From Ardenticatena maritima (GTDB lineage Bacteria; Chloroflexota; Anaerolineae; Ardenticatenales; Ardenticatenaceae), in the NCBI RefSeq assembly GCF_001306175.1, contig NZ_LGKN01000009.1:310001-374000 (forward strand): 64,000 bases of DNA, given 5' to 3'. Positions 47,830 to 57,083 of this stretch are shown here, piece after piece; positions within the stretch are counted from its first letter, which is position 1; every line of letters starts with the position of its first letter. Made by a program: the position numbers and the translations under genes. The notes below the pieces were generated by a model. The model did not search any database. It was given only the letters and a program-made list of their open reading frames with translations, and had not been told where the DNA came from.

Positions 47830-48600
47830 TTATCGGTAAACACGCAATAATGCCACGACACGCCCGGCAATCTGCACCTTGTCGGCGGGGAGTTCCAGAG
47901 GCGTGTAGCGCGGGTTAGCGGGAATGAGGCGCACCCAGGGGCGCGGTGCATGTTCGAGGGTCTCGTCGGGGTCGGGCTGGGCGACGTCGTCCACAGCAGT
48001 GGGCGCAAGGGCGGGCGCAGGCGGGGCAATGCGCTCAAAATACTTCAACGTGGCTTCGTTTTCTTCGGGCAACCATGCCGCCACCATTTCGCCATTGTGC
48101 GGCTCGTCCACCGGTTCCAGCACCACAATATCGCCATCCGCCACCAGTGCGTCAATCATGGAATCCCCTTTGACCCGTAGCGCAAAGAGCCGATTGGGGT
48201 CGTAGCGCGGCAAAAGGTCTGCCTGAATCGGCACACGCTCCTCGATAGCCTGTTCCGGCGGCATCTCATCCGGCTGAGGAATGGGCAAACCGGCGGCAAT
48301 CTCCCCCACCAGCGGCACATACACAAAGCCCTCAGCCGCTTCGGGCGCAACCCCCAGCCATTCCAGCGCCTTTTCCGTGAGACGAATGGCGCGCGATTTT
48401 TCCTGCGAACGCTCAATGTAGCCCAGTTCTTCCAGGCGGCGCAGGTTGTAATCCACAACCGAGGTGGAGGAGATATCGCACTGCTTCCCAATCTCGCGAA
48501 TGCTGGGCGCAAACCCGTTGGCTTGTTGAAAGTCGTACACGAAGCGCAGAATGGCGGTTTGCCGCTCGCTGGGCGTCTGGCGCGCGCGCCGTGGTGTCAT
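47830..48600 (-). CDS. lexA: LexA SOS repressor
   Basis: A 256-residue repressor-protease. N-terminal winged helix (PSIREIGKQCDISSTSVVDY); C-terminal S24 domain with the Ala103-Gly104 cleavage site (VGEIAAGLP), nucleophile Ser147 (VKGDSMID) and Lys186 (ATLKYF). It represses SOS genes and self-cleaves on RecA filaments. An insertion of about 30 residues (191-220, Ala/Pro/acidic) before WVRLIPANP is unusual. A GAAC-N4-GTTC box lies in its own promoter region, indicating autoregulation. Confidence 0.95.
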   Translation of the reverse strand: MTPRRARQTPSERQTAILRFVYDFQQANGFAPSIREIGKQCDISSTSVVDYNLRRLEELGYIERSQEKSRAIRLTEKALEWLGVAPEAAEGFVYVPLVGEIAAGLPIPQPDEMPPEQAIEERVPIQADLLPRYDPNRLFALRVKGDSMIDALVADGDIVVLEPVDEPHNGEMVAAWLPEENEATLKYFERIAPPAPALAPTAVDDVAQPDPDETLEHAPRPWVRLIPANPRYTPLELPADKVQIAGRVVALLRVYR

Positions 48601-48624
48601 GGTGCAACTCCTCTGGTTTCATAC

Positions 48625-48638
48625 AGAACAAATGTTCG
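48625..48638. promoter_or_regulatory. LexA (SOS) box
   Basis: AGAAC-AAAT-GTTCG contains the Gram-positive-type SOS core GAAC-N4-GTTC. It lies 25-38 bp upstream of the lexA ATG and 11 bp downstream of its -10, so LexA would block initiation or early elongation. Confidence 0.75.
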
Positions 48639-48649
48639 CTTTGCGAAAA

Positions 48650-48678
48650 AGGATACTGCAAACCCCAGGCGTTGTCAA
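48650..48678 (-). promoter_or_regulatory. lexA promoter
   Basis: Minus strand: consensus TTGACA (48678-48673), 17-bp spacer, TATCCT (48655-48650). Confidence 0.65.
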
Positions 48679-48707
48679 TTTGAGCGCCCGATACCTGCAC
48701 AAAAACT

Positions 48708-48735
48708 TTGAAATTTGGCGGCTTTGGTGTATCGT
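48708..48735 (+). promoter_or_regulatory. Putative promoter of the enoyl-CoA hydratase gene
   Basis: TTGAAA (48708-48713), 16-bp spacer, TATCGT (48730-48735), 38 bp before the start. Confidence 0.4.
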
Positions 48736-48773
48736 GCAGGCGTGCGTGCGCAACCCAATCGGAGGCAAGGACG

Positions 48774-49556
48774 ATGAGCGAAAAATTGCTTGTACACCGT
48801 GAGGGACACATTACCACCCTCACCATCAATCGCCCGGAGATTCGGAATGCGGTTGACCCGGAAACGATGATTGCCATCCGCGAAGCCGTGGAAGCCTGTG
48901 AAGACGACGGCACGCGCGTCATCGTATTGACCGGGGCGGGCGGCGCGTTTTCCAGCGGCGCCGATATCAAGGCGGCGCTCAGCATGGGCATCACGCCCGA
49001 TAAAGCCTACCAGGCACTGACTGAAGCCTACGCCCCCGCCATCCAAGCCATTCACCGCAGCCGTTGCCCCGTCATTGCCGCTGTTGATGGGATTGCCGCC
49101 GGCATCGGCTTAGACCTGGCGCTGGTCTGCGACCTGCGTCTGGCGTCGGAACGGGCGGCGTTCGCCGAACTCTTCATCAACGTGGGGCTGGTGCCCGACG
49201 GCGGCGGCACGTACACCTTGCCGCGCCTGGTGGGCATGGGGCGCGCCCTGGAACTCATCTTCACCGGCGAACGCATTGACGCCCACCGCGCCTACGAGAT
49301 TGGGCTGGTCAACCGCGTCTATCCGACCGACACGTTTGCCGATGACGTCCACGCGTTTGCCGCCATGCTCGCTGAAAAATCGCCGCTGGCGCTGGCGCGC
49401 GCCAAACGCGCCGTGCGTGAATCGCTCAACGCCACGCTGGAAGAAGCCATGGCGCGTGAAGCGCAATTCCAGTATGAAATTTTCAACAGCGAAGACGGGT
49501 TCGAGGGGTTCATCGCTTTTCTGGAAAAACGAAAACCCCGCTGGAAAGGGCGCTAA
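48774..49556 (+). CDS. Enoyl-CoA hydratase/isomerase family protein
   Basis: A 260-residue crotonase-fold enzyme. The start at 48774 has GGAGGCAAGG upstream. Motifs: LTINRPEIRNAVDPETM, the oxyanion segment LTGAGGAFSSGADIKAA, a second oxyanion Gly in AAVDGIAAGIGLDLALVCDL, and FAELFINVGLVPDGGGTYTL with the usual catalytic Glu region. It probably hydrates enoyl-CoA; isomerase activity cannot be excluded. No neighbouring beta-oxidation genes. Confidence 0.92.
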   Translation: MSEKLLVHREGHITTLTINRPEIRNAVDPETMIAIREAVEACEDDGTRVIVLTGAGGAFSSGADIKAALSMGITPDKAYQALTEAYAPAIQAIHRSRCPVIAAVDGIAAGIGLDLALVCDLRLASERAAFAELFINVGLVPDGGGTYTLPRLVGMGRALELIFTGERIDAHRAYEIGLVNRVYPTDTFADDVHAFAAMLAEKSPLALARAKRAVRESLNATLEEAMAREAQFQYEIFNSEDGFEGFIAFLEKRKPRWKGR

Positions 49557-49605
49557 GCCGCCCATGCCATGCACCCAACGCCTTGTTGCTGAACGCTGAA
49601 CACCT

Positions 49606-51198
49606 ATGAACGACACCACAGCCCCATCCACCGGACAACGGGTTGCCCGAGCCGCCATCATCCTCATGGCGGCTTTTCTTGCGAGCCGCGCGCTGGGCTT
49701 ACTGCGCCAAATGGTCATCGCGCAACAATTCGCCACCGCGCCGGAACTCTCCGCCTACTTCGCCGCCTTTCGCATTCCCGACCTGCTCTTCAACCTGATT
49801 GCCGGCGGGGCGCTGGGGTCGGCGTTTATTCCCACGCTCGCCACCTACCTGGCGCGCAAAGACCAACGTGCCACCTGGCGGCTTGTCAGCGCCGTCGCCA
49901 ATTGGATTATGCTCATCATCGGCGCAACAACCACCGTCGCGGCGGTGTTTGCGCCCTGGATTGTCGCCACGTTCCTGCTGCGCGGCTTCCCCCCCGACCT
50001 GCAATTGCTCACCGTGCGCCTCATGCGCATCATGCTGCTTTCGACGGTCGTCTTCAGCCTCAGCGGGCTGGTCATGGCGACGCTCTACGCCCACGAGCAG
50101 TTTTTTCTGCCGGCGATTGCCCCCTCGCTCTACAACCTGGGCATCATCTTCGGCGCGCTGGTGCTGGCGCCGCGCATGGGCATCGTTGGTCTGGCGTGGG
50201 GCGTTGTGCTGGGGGCGCTGGCGCATTTGTTGGTGCAACTTCCGGCGTTGTGGCGCTTGCACGCCCGCTACACCCCAACATTGGGCTGGCACGACCCGGT
50301 TGTCGTGCCGGGTGTGCGCGAAACCGCGCGACTGATGGCGCCCCGCGTGCTTGGGCAAGCCACCGTGCAACTCAACTTCGTGGTCACAACCGCCCTGGCG
50401 AGTTTCCTCGACCCCGAAGCCATTTCCGCGCTCAATTACGCCTGGCTCATCCTGCTCTTGCCGCAAGGCATTTTCGCCCAAGCCGTCGCGACCGCCGCCT
50501 TTCCCACCTTTGCCGCGCAGGTCGCACGCCACGAAACCGACGCCATGCGGCGCACACTCACGCATCTCTTGCGCGGCGTGCTCTTCCTCACCTTGCCCGC
50601 CGCCGTCGGCTTGTTCGTGCTGGCGACGCCCATTGTGGCGCTCTTGCTCCAACGGGGCGCATTCGACGCCCGCAGTACCGCTGTGGTGGCGTGGGCGCTC
50701 CTCTTTTACGCCCCCGGTCTTGTCGGGCATTCGCTCTTTGAAATGCTTACGCGCGCCTTCTACGCCCTGCACGACACGCTCACCCCCGTCCTGGTGGGGA
50801 CGGTCGCCATGCTCGCGAACGTCCTGCTCAGCGTCGTGCTCATGCGCATCATTGGCGACCCCGCCGACCTCACCCGCGGTCCCCACGCGGGCTTGGCGCT
50901 GGCGAACACACTCGCCACCACCGCCGAAGCGCTCGCCCTGCTCTGGCTTTTGCGCCGCCGCATGGGGGGCATCGAGGGGCGCCGCCTGCTTCAAACCACC
51001 GTGCGGCTAAGCCTCGCCGCCGTGGGAATGGGCGGGCTACTCTGGTTCGCCCTGCGCACGCCGCCGCTCGTCAACCTTCCCGCCGCTTGGCAAGCCCTTG
51101 TGGGCATCCCCTTGGGGGCGCTGGTCTATCTCGCTTTCGCCTACCTGCTCGACGCCGAGGACGTGCGCGCCATTCGGCGCATGTTGTGGCGGCGTTGA
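49606..51198 (+). CDS. murJ: Lipid II flippase MurJ
   Basis: A 530-residue MATE-like/MOP-superfamily membrane protein with about 14 hydrophobic helices. Landmarks: SRALGLLRQMVIAQQF, FRIPDLLFNLIAGGALGSAFIP (split across two segments), and FYALHDTLTPVLVG. It flips lipid-linked peptidoglycan precursors across the membrane. A short Thr-rich N-terminus precedes the first helix. It is followed after 59 bp by an orphan solute-binding lipoprotein. Confidence 0.95.
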   Translation: MNDTTAPSTGQRVARAAIILMAAFLASRALGLLRQMVIAQQFATAPELSAYFAAFRIPDLLFNLIAGGALGSAFIPTLATYLARKDQRATWRLVSAVANWIMLIIGATTTVAAVFAPWIVATFLLRGFPPDLQLLTVRLMRIMLLSTVVFSLSGLVMATLYAHEQFFLPAIAPSLYNLGIIFGALVLAPRMGIVGLAWGVVLGALAHLLVQLPALWRLHARYTPTLGWHDPVVVPGVRETARLMAPRVLGQATVQLNFVVTTALASFLDPEAISALNYAWLILLLPQGIFAQAVATAAFPTFAAQVARHETDAMRRTLTHLLRGVLFLTLPAAVGLFVLATPIVALLLQRGAFDARSTAVVAWALLFYAPGLVGHSLFEMLTRAFYALHDTLTPVLVGTVAMLANVLLSVVLMRIIGDPADLTRGPHAGLALANTLATTAEALALLWLLRRRMGGIEGRRLLQTTVRLSLAAVGMGGLLWFALRTPPLVNLPAAWQALVGIPLGALVYLAFAYLLDAEDVRAIRRMLWRR

Positions 51199-51257
51199 CG
51201 AAAGCGCACTTTCAGCCACAATACCCTGCGGGGGAAATACGAGGGGGGGGAACACGA

Positions 51258-52613
51258 GTGAACGCGAAACCAGAACACTTCCCTTTGAAAACATACGGGC
51301 TGGTTCTACTCAGCCTGTTTCTGCTCACGTTGAGCGCCTGCAATTGGCGCTTGGGCACACCGAGCGAGTCCGCGGCGGAACCATCGCCGGCTATGAGCAT
51401 CCAATCCGTGCCGTCCGTCACACCCGAACCGGAAATCGCCGAGGTGTCGGCGATTGACCCCACGGGGCGCACCATCACCCTGTGGCACGCCTTGCCGCCC
51501 CGCGAAACCGAGGCGTTGCAAACCATCGTGCACTCTTTCAACACCACCAACCCGTGGGCGATCCAGGTGGAACTCAACGCAGCGACGGATACGCTGGCGC
51601 TGGAACAGCGCATCCTCGCCACCATTCAAACCAACGAGCATGCCGAATTGGTCATCGGGGCGGACCACCTGCTCGATGAACTCCAGGAAGCCGACATGCT
51701 GACGCCCATCCGCCCCTTCCTTAATAACCCGCGGTGGGCGCTCTCGGAAGAAGACCAAAACGCGTTGTACCTCAACGCCTTCCCCAACAACAGCCTGACT
51801 ACGCCCGGCGGCGCCTTGCATGTGCCGCTCAACATTGATGTGATGGTGCTGGCGTATAACCGCGAGATGATGAGCCGCCTGGACATCGAAACGCCGCCCG
51901 CCACCTGGGCGGAACTTGAAGCCCAATGCCTTGCCTTTGTGGAACAAATGCAGCGCCCCTGTCTGGTGCTCCAACCCAACGCCCGCACGTTGGTCGCTAT
52001 TGGTTGGACATTTGGCGTGGATTTGCTCAACGTGGAACAGGTGCAAACCGACGATGACACATTGCAAACGTTTCTGGGCTTTCTCTTCTCGTTGGGCGAG
52101 CGGGGCATGCTCAACGTCGTGACCGACCAAAACCCCTTCGACCGAGTGGCACAAGGCGAAACGTTGTTCGCGCTTGTCGGCACAGCACAACTCGGCGATG
52201 AAGAAGAAGACGGCATCTGGTCGGCGACGGTGCTCCCCACACTGGTTGACGCGCCGCCGCTGCCTGCATGGGGACCCACCATCACGCTGCTGAATACGAC
52301 GCCCGAACAGACACTCGCCGGCTGGCTCTTTGTGCGCTGGTATCTCACCACGCCGACCGCCCAGCAAGAGTTTGCGGCACGCACGCACCTGTTGCCCGTC
52401 CATCAAGAAGCGGTTGAAGCGTTGAAGAACGATGAGCGCGTGCCCCCCGGCGTGCGGCGCGCCCTGCTCGCACTCCCCGAAACGCGCTCACTGCACACCA
52501 CGACCACGTGGGAGCAGTTTGAACCGGTGTTTTCCAATATCGCCATTGGCATTTTCACCCAAAGCATGATTCCCAACGAAGCCTTGGGCATTCTCCGCGA
52601 ACGCATTCGCTAA
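51258..52613 (+). CDS. Orphan extracellular solute-binding lipoprotein (family 1-like)
   Basis: A 451-residue lipoprotein, GTG start at 51258 after a G-rich motif. The signal peptide ends in a lipobox (LTLSAC). The mature part looks like a periplasmic-binding-protein family 1 sugar-type binder: TITLWHALPPRETEALQTIV, then MVLAYNREMMSRLDIETPPATW and a C-terminal EQTLAGWLFVRWYLTTPTAQQ. No permease or ATPase gene is adjacent, so it may serve a transporter elsewhere or have another role. The region before the GTG belongs to the end of murJ. Confidence 0.83.
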   Translation: MNAKPEHFPLKTYGLVLLSLFLLTLSACNWRLGTPSESAAEPSPAMSIQSVPSVTPEPEIAEVSAIDPTGRTITLWHALPPRETEALQTIVHSFNTTNPWAIQVELNAATDTLALEQRILATIQTNEHAELVIGADHLLDELQEADMLTPIRPFLNNPRWALSEEDQNALYLNAFPNNSLTTPGGALHVPLNIDVMVLAYNREMMSRLDIETPPATWAELEAQCLAFVEQMQRPCLVLQPNARTLVAIGWTFGVDLLNVEQVQTDDDTLQTFLGFLFSLGERGMLNVVTDQNPFDRVAQGETLFALVGTAQLGDEEEDGIWSATVLPTLVDAPPLPAWGPTITLLNTTPEQTLAGWLFVRWYLTTPTAQQEFAARTHLLPVHQEAVEALKNDERVPPGVRRALLALPETRSLHTTTTWEQFEPVFSNIAIGIFTQSMIPNEALGILRERIR

Positions 52614-52644
52614 ATCAAGCAACCCAACACGCAGGACGCGAACC

Positions 52645-53472
52645 ATGACCGAACCGTTGCCCATCAACCCACTGTTGGCGCTCGCTGTGGCGCGTGATAC
52701 CGCGCGCGAAGCCGGTCGCCTCATTCAATCGTACGCCCGTGGTGAACTTCAAGTGCAGACCAAAGGGGGCGACGCGCGCGACCTCGTCACGATTGCCGAC
52801 ACCACCGCCGATGAGATGATTCAGTACAACCTTTCCAAAGCCTTCCCCGATTTTCGCATTTTTAGTGAAGAAACCTACACGCCGGGCGACCTCATCCAAA
52901 CCGACATCCCCACCTGGCTGGTTGACCCCCTCGACGGGACCAGCAATTTCACCTACGGCTTGCCGCACTACGCCGTCAGCATCGCGCTCTGGTGGCAGGG
53001 CGAACCGTGGGTGGGGGTTGTGTACGACGTGCGCCGCGACATCATGTTCTACGGCACACGCGGGGGCGGCGCGTGGGCGAACGACCGCCGCCTGGTTGTC
53101 AGTGATCGCCCGCTCGAACGCGCCATCATCTGCGCCGATTGGGCGCGCGAACCGGTGCGCCGCCGCGCCGTAGCGCACGCCTTCGCCGATTTGGTGCAGG
53201 TTTGCCACACCGCGCGCAGTTTCGGCAGCGCCGCCCTCAACTTCTGCTACGTCGCCGCGGGCTGGCTCGACGCCTACTTCAACCTGGGGCTCTACCCGTG
53301 GGACGTGGGCGCAGGCGGGCTTCTGGTGCGCGAAGCCGGCGGCATGCTGACCGATGAAACCGGCGCCCCCTGGACGACGGCGCACCGTGGCGCAGTCGCC
53401 ACCAACGGGCACATCCACGAGGCGATTTTGCACACGCTCGCACGTCATCTGACCGACGACCACACGCCATGA
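52645..53472 (+). CDS. Inositol monophosphatase-family phosphatase
   Basis: A 275-residue Mg2+-dependent phosphatase. FSEE (metal Glu), WLVDPLDGTSNFTYGLPHY (metal Asp signature) and YPWDVGAGGLLVREAGG (second signature) are all intact. Substrates in this family include inositol phosphates, fructose-1,6-bisphosphate and histidinol phosphate; not decidable here. It overlaps the next gene by 4 bp (ATGA). Confidence 0.93.
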   Translation: MTEPLPINPLLALAVARDTAREAGRLIQSYARGELQVQTKGGDARDLVTIADTTADEMIQYNLSKAFPDFRIFSEETYTPGDLIQTDIPTWLVDPLDGTSNFTYGLPHYAVSIALWWQGEPWVGVVYDVRRDIMFYGTRGGGAWANDRRLVVSDRPLERAIICADWAREPVRRRAVAHAFADLVQVCHTARSFGSAALNFCYVAAGWLDAYFNLGLYPWDVGAGGLLVREAGGMLTDETGAPWTTAHRGAVATNGHIHEAILHTLARHLTDDHTP

Positions 53473-55262
53473 AGCGCCTGCCAGGTCTGCTGTTGCTGCT
53501 TTTCCTGCTGGCGGCATGCGCGGGGCAAACAGCCGCCCCCATCACGCCCACGCCCTTGCCCACCCCCGCCGCCCGCATCGCCCCCACAGCGCCGACGGCA
53601 CCCCGCGCCCTCTTCATCGCCCTGCCCGGTTTGACGCCCGAAGACATGCCCATGTGGCGCGCCGCCGCCCCCACGCTCGACACACTCGCCGAGCGCTTCA
53701 TCGCCGCCCCCGCCGCGCCCATTCAGCCGCCGCTCCCCGCGCCCAGCCTTGCCAGCCTGGCCACAGGCGCTTTGCCCGCCGAGCATTCGGCGCTCAACCG
53801 CTTTCTCGACGTGGGTGTCCTGAGTACCTCAACGCTCTGGCATATGGCCGAAGAAGAAGGCAAGCAAGCCGCAGTGATTGGCTGGCCGCATCAATTCGAC
53901 CCACCCATGCCCACCATTTGGGTGGCGCAAACCGCCAAATTCTCCGACCCCGCGTGGGAGACCGTGCCGCTCGCCGCCGCACCGCCGTGGGACGGCGCAC
54001 CGCCCACCTTCACACCGGCGCGCGAAGCCACACTCACCCTGCAACGCAACGGGCGCGACACCGCCACGCTCTTCCTGCTGGCGCTCGACACCAGCGACGA
54101 CGACACCGCCGCATTCGATACCGTCCTGGTGGACACCGACCGCCATGTAGGACCCGAAACCGCACGTCTCACACGCAACGCGCCATGGAGCGGTTTGCTG
54201 GTTGCCGACAACACCGGCGTTGACCTCAAACTGGCCGCGCTCGACGCCGAGCACCTGACCATCTACGTCAGTGAAGGCGTCCGCTTCGAGGCCTCTTCAC
54301 CGGCGCTCGCCGACGCCCTGCTTTCGCAATTCGGCTTCTACCCCCCCAACGCCGACCAGGACGCCTACCTGCAAGGCCATCTCACCGCCGACGACGTGCT
54401 CCACATGGCGGAGCGCCAAACCACTTGGCTGGCGCAGGTGAGCGCCTTTGTGTGGGCTGAAATGCAACCCGACCTGCTGATGAGCGTGTGGCCGCTCTTT
54501 CAGCAAACCGAACCGCTCTTCCTGCTGGTCAATCCCGAACAATACGCTTGGTCGCCTGAGAACGCCGCCGCCCTGCAAGCCCGCCGCGAACATGCCGCCG
54601 CCACGCTGGAAAACGCACTGCGCACGCTTGTGCCGCACGTGGATTTGAGCACCAGCACCCTGGCGCTGGCTTCGCCCCACGGCTACGCCCCCGTACACAC
54701 CCAACTCAACCTGACCGCCCTGCTCACCACGTGGGGCTTCCTTGCCCGCCTGGACGACGGCAGCCCCGATTGGTCACACATGCGGCTGACGTTCGCCTAC
54801 GAAGACGGGCATGCCTGGTTCTGGCCGCTGTTTGGCACCGAAGACCCCGCCGCTTTTCGCGCGACACTGCGCTCGCGCTTCAACGCCCTGAGCGACCCCC
54901 GCACCGGTGAATCGCCCGTTGCGCTCATGCTCTCCGATGAATCGCTCGTCCAAACGGCGCTCTGGCGTCCTTCAACGCGCGAGGGGCTCTTCGTCCAACT
55001 CAAACCCGGCTACCGCTTTGTGCTTACACGTTCACCCAACCTGTTTGAACCTTCCCCCGTGTACGGCGCCGCCGGCTACATGCCCGATACAGCGCGCATG
55101 CAGGGCTGGGTGCTCTTCGCCGGATTGCCGGCGCAAGACAAACTCGCCGGCGACACCGACACCGACCCGCGCGTGATAGACATTCCCGCCACGGTTGCCG
55201 CGTTGCTGGGGCTTCCCTGGCCACCAGACCGACACGGGCAACCCTGGAATGTTAAAAACTGA
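53469..55262 (+). CDS. Alkaline phosphatase-superfamily lipoprotein, catalytic site apparently degenerate
   Basis: A 597-residue lipoprotein (lipobox LLFLLAAC). The fold resembles type I phosphodiesterases: APSLASLATGALPAEHSALN aligns with the nucleophile-TG-P-H region, and DIPATVAALLGLPWP matches the usual C-terminal segment. The first metal Asp is missing (ALFIALPGLTPED instead of an IDG motif), and the DHG motif reads ASPHGY. It is therefore probably a non-catalytic or altered relative. Translationally coupled to the phosphatase gene upstream. Confidence 0.75.
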   Translation: MKRLPGLLLLLFLLAACAGQTAAPITPTPLPTPAARIAPTAPTAPRALFIALPGLTPEDMPMWRAAAPTLDTLAERFIAAPAAPIQPPLPAPSLASLATGALPAEHSALNRFLDVGVLSTSTLWHMAEEEGKQAAVIGWPHQFDPPMPTIWVAQTAKFSDPAWETVPLAAAPPWDGAPPTFTPAREATLTLQRNGRDTATLFLLALDTSDDDTAAFDTVLVDTDRHVGPETARLTRNAPWSGLLVADNTGVDLKLAALDAEHLTIYVSEGVRFEASSPALADALLSQFGFYPPNADQDAYLQGHLTADDVLHMAERQTTWLAQVSAFVWAEMQPDLLMSVWPLFQQTEPLFLLVNPEQYAWSPENAAALQARREHAAATLENALRTLVPHVDLSTSTLALASPHGYAPVHTQLNLTALLTTWGFLARLDDGSPDWSHMRLTFAYEDGHAWFWPLFGTEDPAAFRATLRSRFNALSDPRTGESPVALMLSDESLVQTALWRPSTREGLFVQLKPGYRFVLTRSPNLFEPSPVYGAAGYMPDTARMQGWVLFAGLPAQDKLAGDTDTDPRVIDIPATVAALLGLPWPPDRHGQPWNVKN

Positions 55263-55300
55263 ATACGTGTTTATTGAAATGCTTGCTTTGCTTTTTAAAA

Positions 55301-55329
55301 TTGCATCCTTGCACAACTTCTTCTACAAT
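55301..55329 (+). promoter_or_regulatory. Promoter of the cNMP/patatin gene, placed for a leaderless mRNA
   Basis: TTGCAT (55301-55306), 17-bp spacer, TACAAT (55324-55329). The ATG begins only 8 bp after the -10, so transcription would start at or next to the start codon. Confidence 0.65.
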
Positions 55330-55337
55330 CTCAAACC

Positions 55338-57035
55338 ATGAGCGCTGAACATACCCTTCTCAAACGCATACAAGCCCTGCGTGAGATTCCCCTCTTTCGG
55401 GAATTGCCCGAAGAGGTTGTGGCTTCACTGGCGGCGCGCATGCAGCGGCGGCGCTATCCTCAGGGGGCTGTTGTTTTTCGCCAGGGCGACATTGGCGACG
55501 CCATGTATATCGTCGAAACCGGGCAGGTCGCCGTGCTCTCCGAAGAAACCGGCGAAGTGCTCGCCTATCTCGGACCGGGGAGTTTCGTCGGCGAAATCGC
55601 CCTTCTGCTGGAACAACCACGCTCCGCCACCTTGCGTGTGATTATTGACGCTGAACTGCTGAGCCTGCACAAACAAGATTTCGACGCCTTGCTGGCGGAG
55701 CATCCGCACCTTGCGCTCCACATGACGCGCGAAATCGGGCAACGCCTGGTGCGCACCAGCCACCAATCAGCGCCCCCCCGCAAAAAACCCGTCACCGCCA
55801 TTTGGGGGATTGACGAACAGGCGCTGGCGCAATTCGCCGAAGCCGTCGCCCACTACGCCGGCGCTTCCGCCGCGTTGGTCACGCTGCCGAGTACGCGCAA
55901 CATTCCTCGCCTGCCGGAATACTACACCAAAACCGCCGACAAGCCGGTGGCGGTGTTGGTTTCGCTCAACATTGACGACTATGAACCGCAAACCTTCACC
56001 GACGCCGTCAGCCGCCTGTTGGAAGAGTATGGGCACGTCTTGCTGCTTTTGCCCGACCAATGGACCCCGGTTGCCCAAAAGTCCGTCCAACTTGCCGACC
56101 ACGTGGTGTCCATCGGGGGCGCACCAACCTGGCTCACGCTGCACGGCAACCGTGATTTGGCAATCATCACCAACGACAAAAGGGACATTCTCCACACCGC
56201 CCGCGTCGTCACCGAGCGGCAGGTGGGGGTCGCGCTGTCGAGCGGCGGCAGTAAAACACTTGCCCACATTGGGGTGTTGCGTGTGTTAGAGCGCGAGGGT
56301 GTCCCCATTGATATGCTTGCCGGCACCAGCGGCGGCGCGTTTGTCGCGGCGTTCTACGCCCTGGGCTACACACCGGACGAACTCGCCGAGTTCGTCAAAA
56401 CGTTGCCCAAAGTCAACACGTGGCGCAACTGGGACATCAATCTCCCCCCGACAAGCGGGCTCATCAAAGGGCACAAAGCCTACCAACTGCTGGAAGCCTG
56501 GTTTGAAGGCAAAACCTTCACCGATACACGCATACCGCTCTACATCGTTGCGGCGGATTTGGCAACGGGGGAAGAAATTATCTTCGAGCGCGGCTCGCTT
56601 GCCCACGCCGTGCGCGCCAGTGTGAGTATTCCCGTCATTGCCGACCCCTGGCGCTATCAGGAGCGTTTCTTTGTGGACGGCGCTGTCGTCAATCCGCTTC
56701 CTGTGAGCGTTCTGCGTGAGCGGGGCGCCAATATCGTCATCGGTTCGAGCGTTGTGCACACCGAGACCGACCCCGACTTGCCCTCGTTCGAGAAGAAACC
56801 TAACTTGCTGCAAACGATTTCGCGGCTCATCAACACTGTGGAACGCAAAATCATCACCAAGCAGATTGAAATGGCGGACGTCTTCATTCATCCGCACGTC
56901 TTCGCCGACCACAGCCTCGATTTCAGCCAAGTGGACCGACTGGTGGAACTGGGCGAGCAAGCCGCCGAAGCCGAGTTGGAAACCATTCGCACGGCTTTGC
57001 AACGCGAGCACATTTTGCCGCCGCCGCAAATCTAG
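55338..57035 (+). CDS. Cyclic-nucleotide-binding-domain patatin-like phospholipase (NTE family)
   Basis: A 565-residue protein. Residues about 15-130 form a cNMP-binding domain (YPQGAVVFRQGDIGDAMYIV, GPGSFVGEIALLLEQPRSAT). A middle Rossmann-like region follows. The patatin domain has GVALSSGGSKTLAHIGVLRV, nucleophile GTSGG (about 329) and the catalytic Asp in VDGAVVNPLP (about 446). The RSAT ligand loop is intact, so a cyclic nucleotide may regulate lysophospholipase activity. No ribosome-binding site precedes the ATG. Confidence 0.92.
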   Translation: MSAEHTLLKRIQALREIPLFRELPEEVVASLAARMQRRRYPQGAVVFRQGDIGDAMYIVETGQVAVLSEETGEVLAYLGPGSFVGEIALLLEQPRSATLRVIIDAELLSLHKQDFDALLAEHPHLALHMTREIGQRLVRTSHQSAPPRKKPVTAIWGIDEQALAQFAEAVAHYAGASAALVTLPSTRNIPRLPEYYTKTADKPVAVLVSLNIDDYEPQTFTDAVSRLLEEYGHVLLLLPDQWTPVAQKSVQLADHVVSIGGAPTWLTLHGNRDLAIITNDKRDILHTARVVTERQVGVALSSGGSKTLAHIGVLRVLEREGVPIDMLAGTSGGAFVAAFYALGYTPDELAEFVKTLPKVNTWRNWDINLPPTSGLIKGHKAYQLLEAWFEGKTFTDTRIPLYIVAADLATGEEIIFERGSLAHAVRASVSIPVIADPWRYQERFFVDGAVVNPLPVSVLRERGANIVIGSSVVHTETDPDLPSFEKKPNLLQTISRLINTVERKIITKQIEMADVFIHPHVFADHSLDFSQVDRLVELGEQAAEAELETIRTALQREHILPPPQI

Positions 57036-57083
57036 CACGCCATACCGCCCCCGCCATCAAACATGAAGAGCACGCGGAAGCGC

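Noticed and set aside
49699-50994. 431-codon minus-strand ORF antisense to murJ
   Set aside because: Shadow of a multi-helix membrane protein gene; composition (Gly, Gln, Arg, Glu, His rich) is typical of antisense reads.
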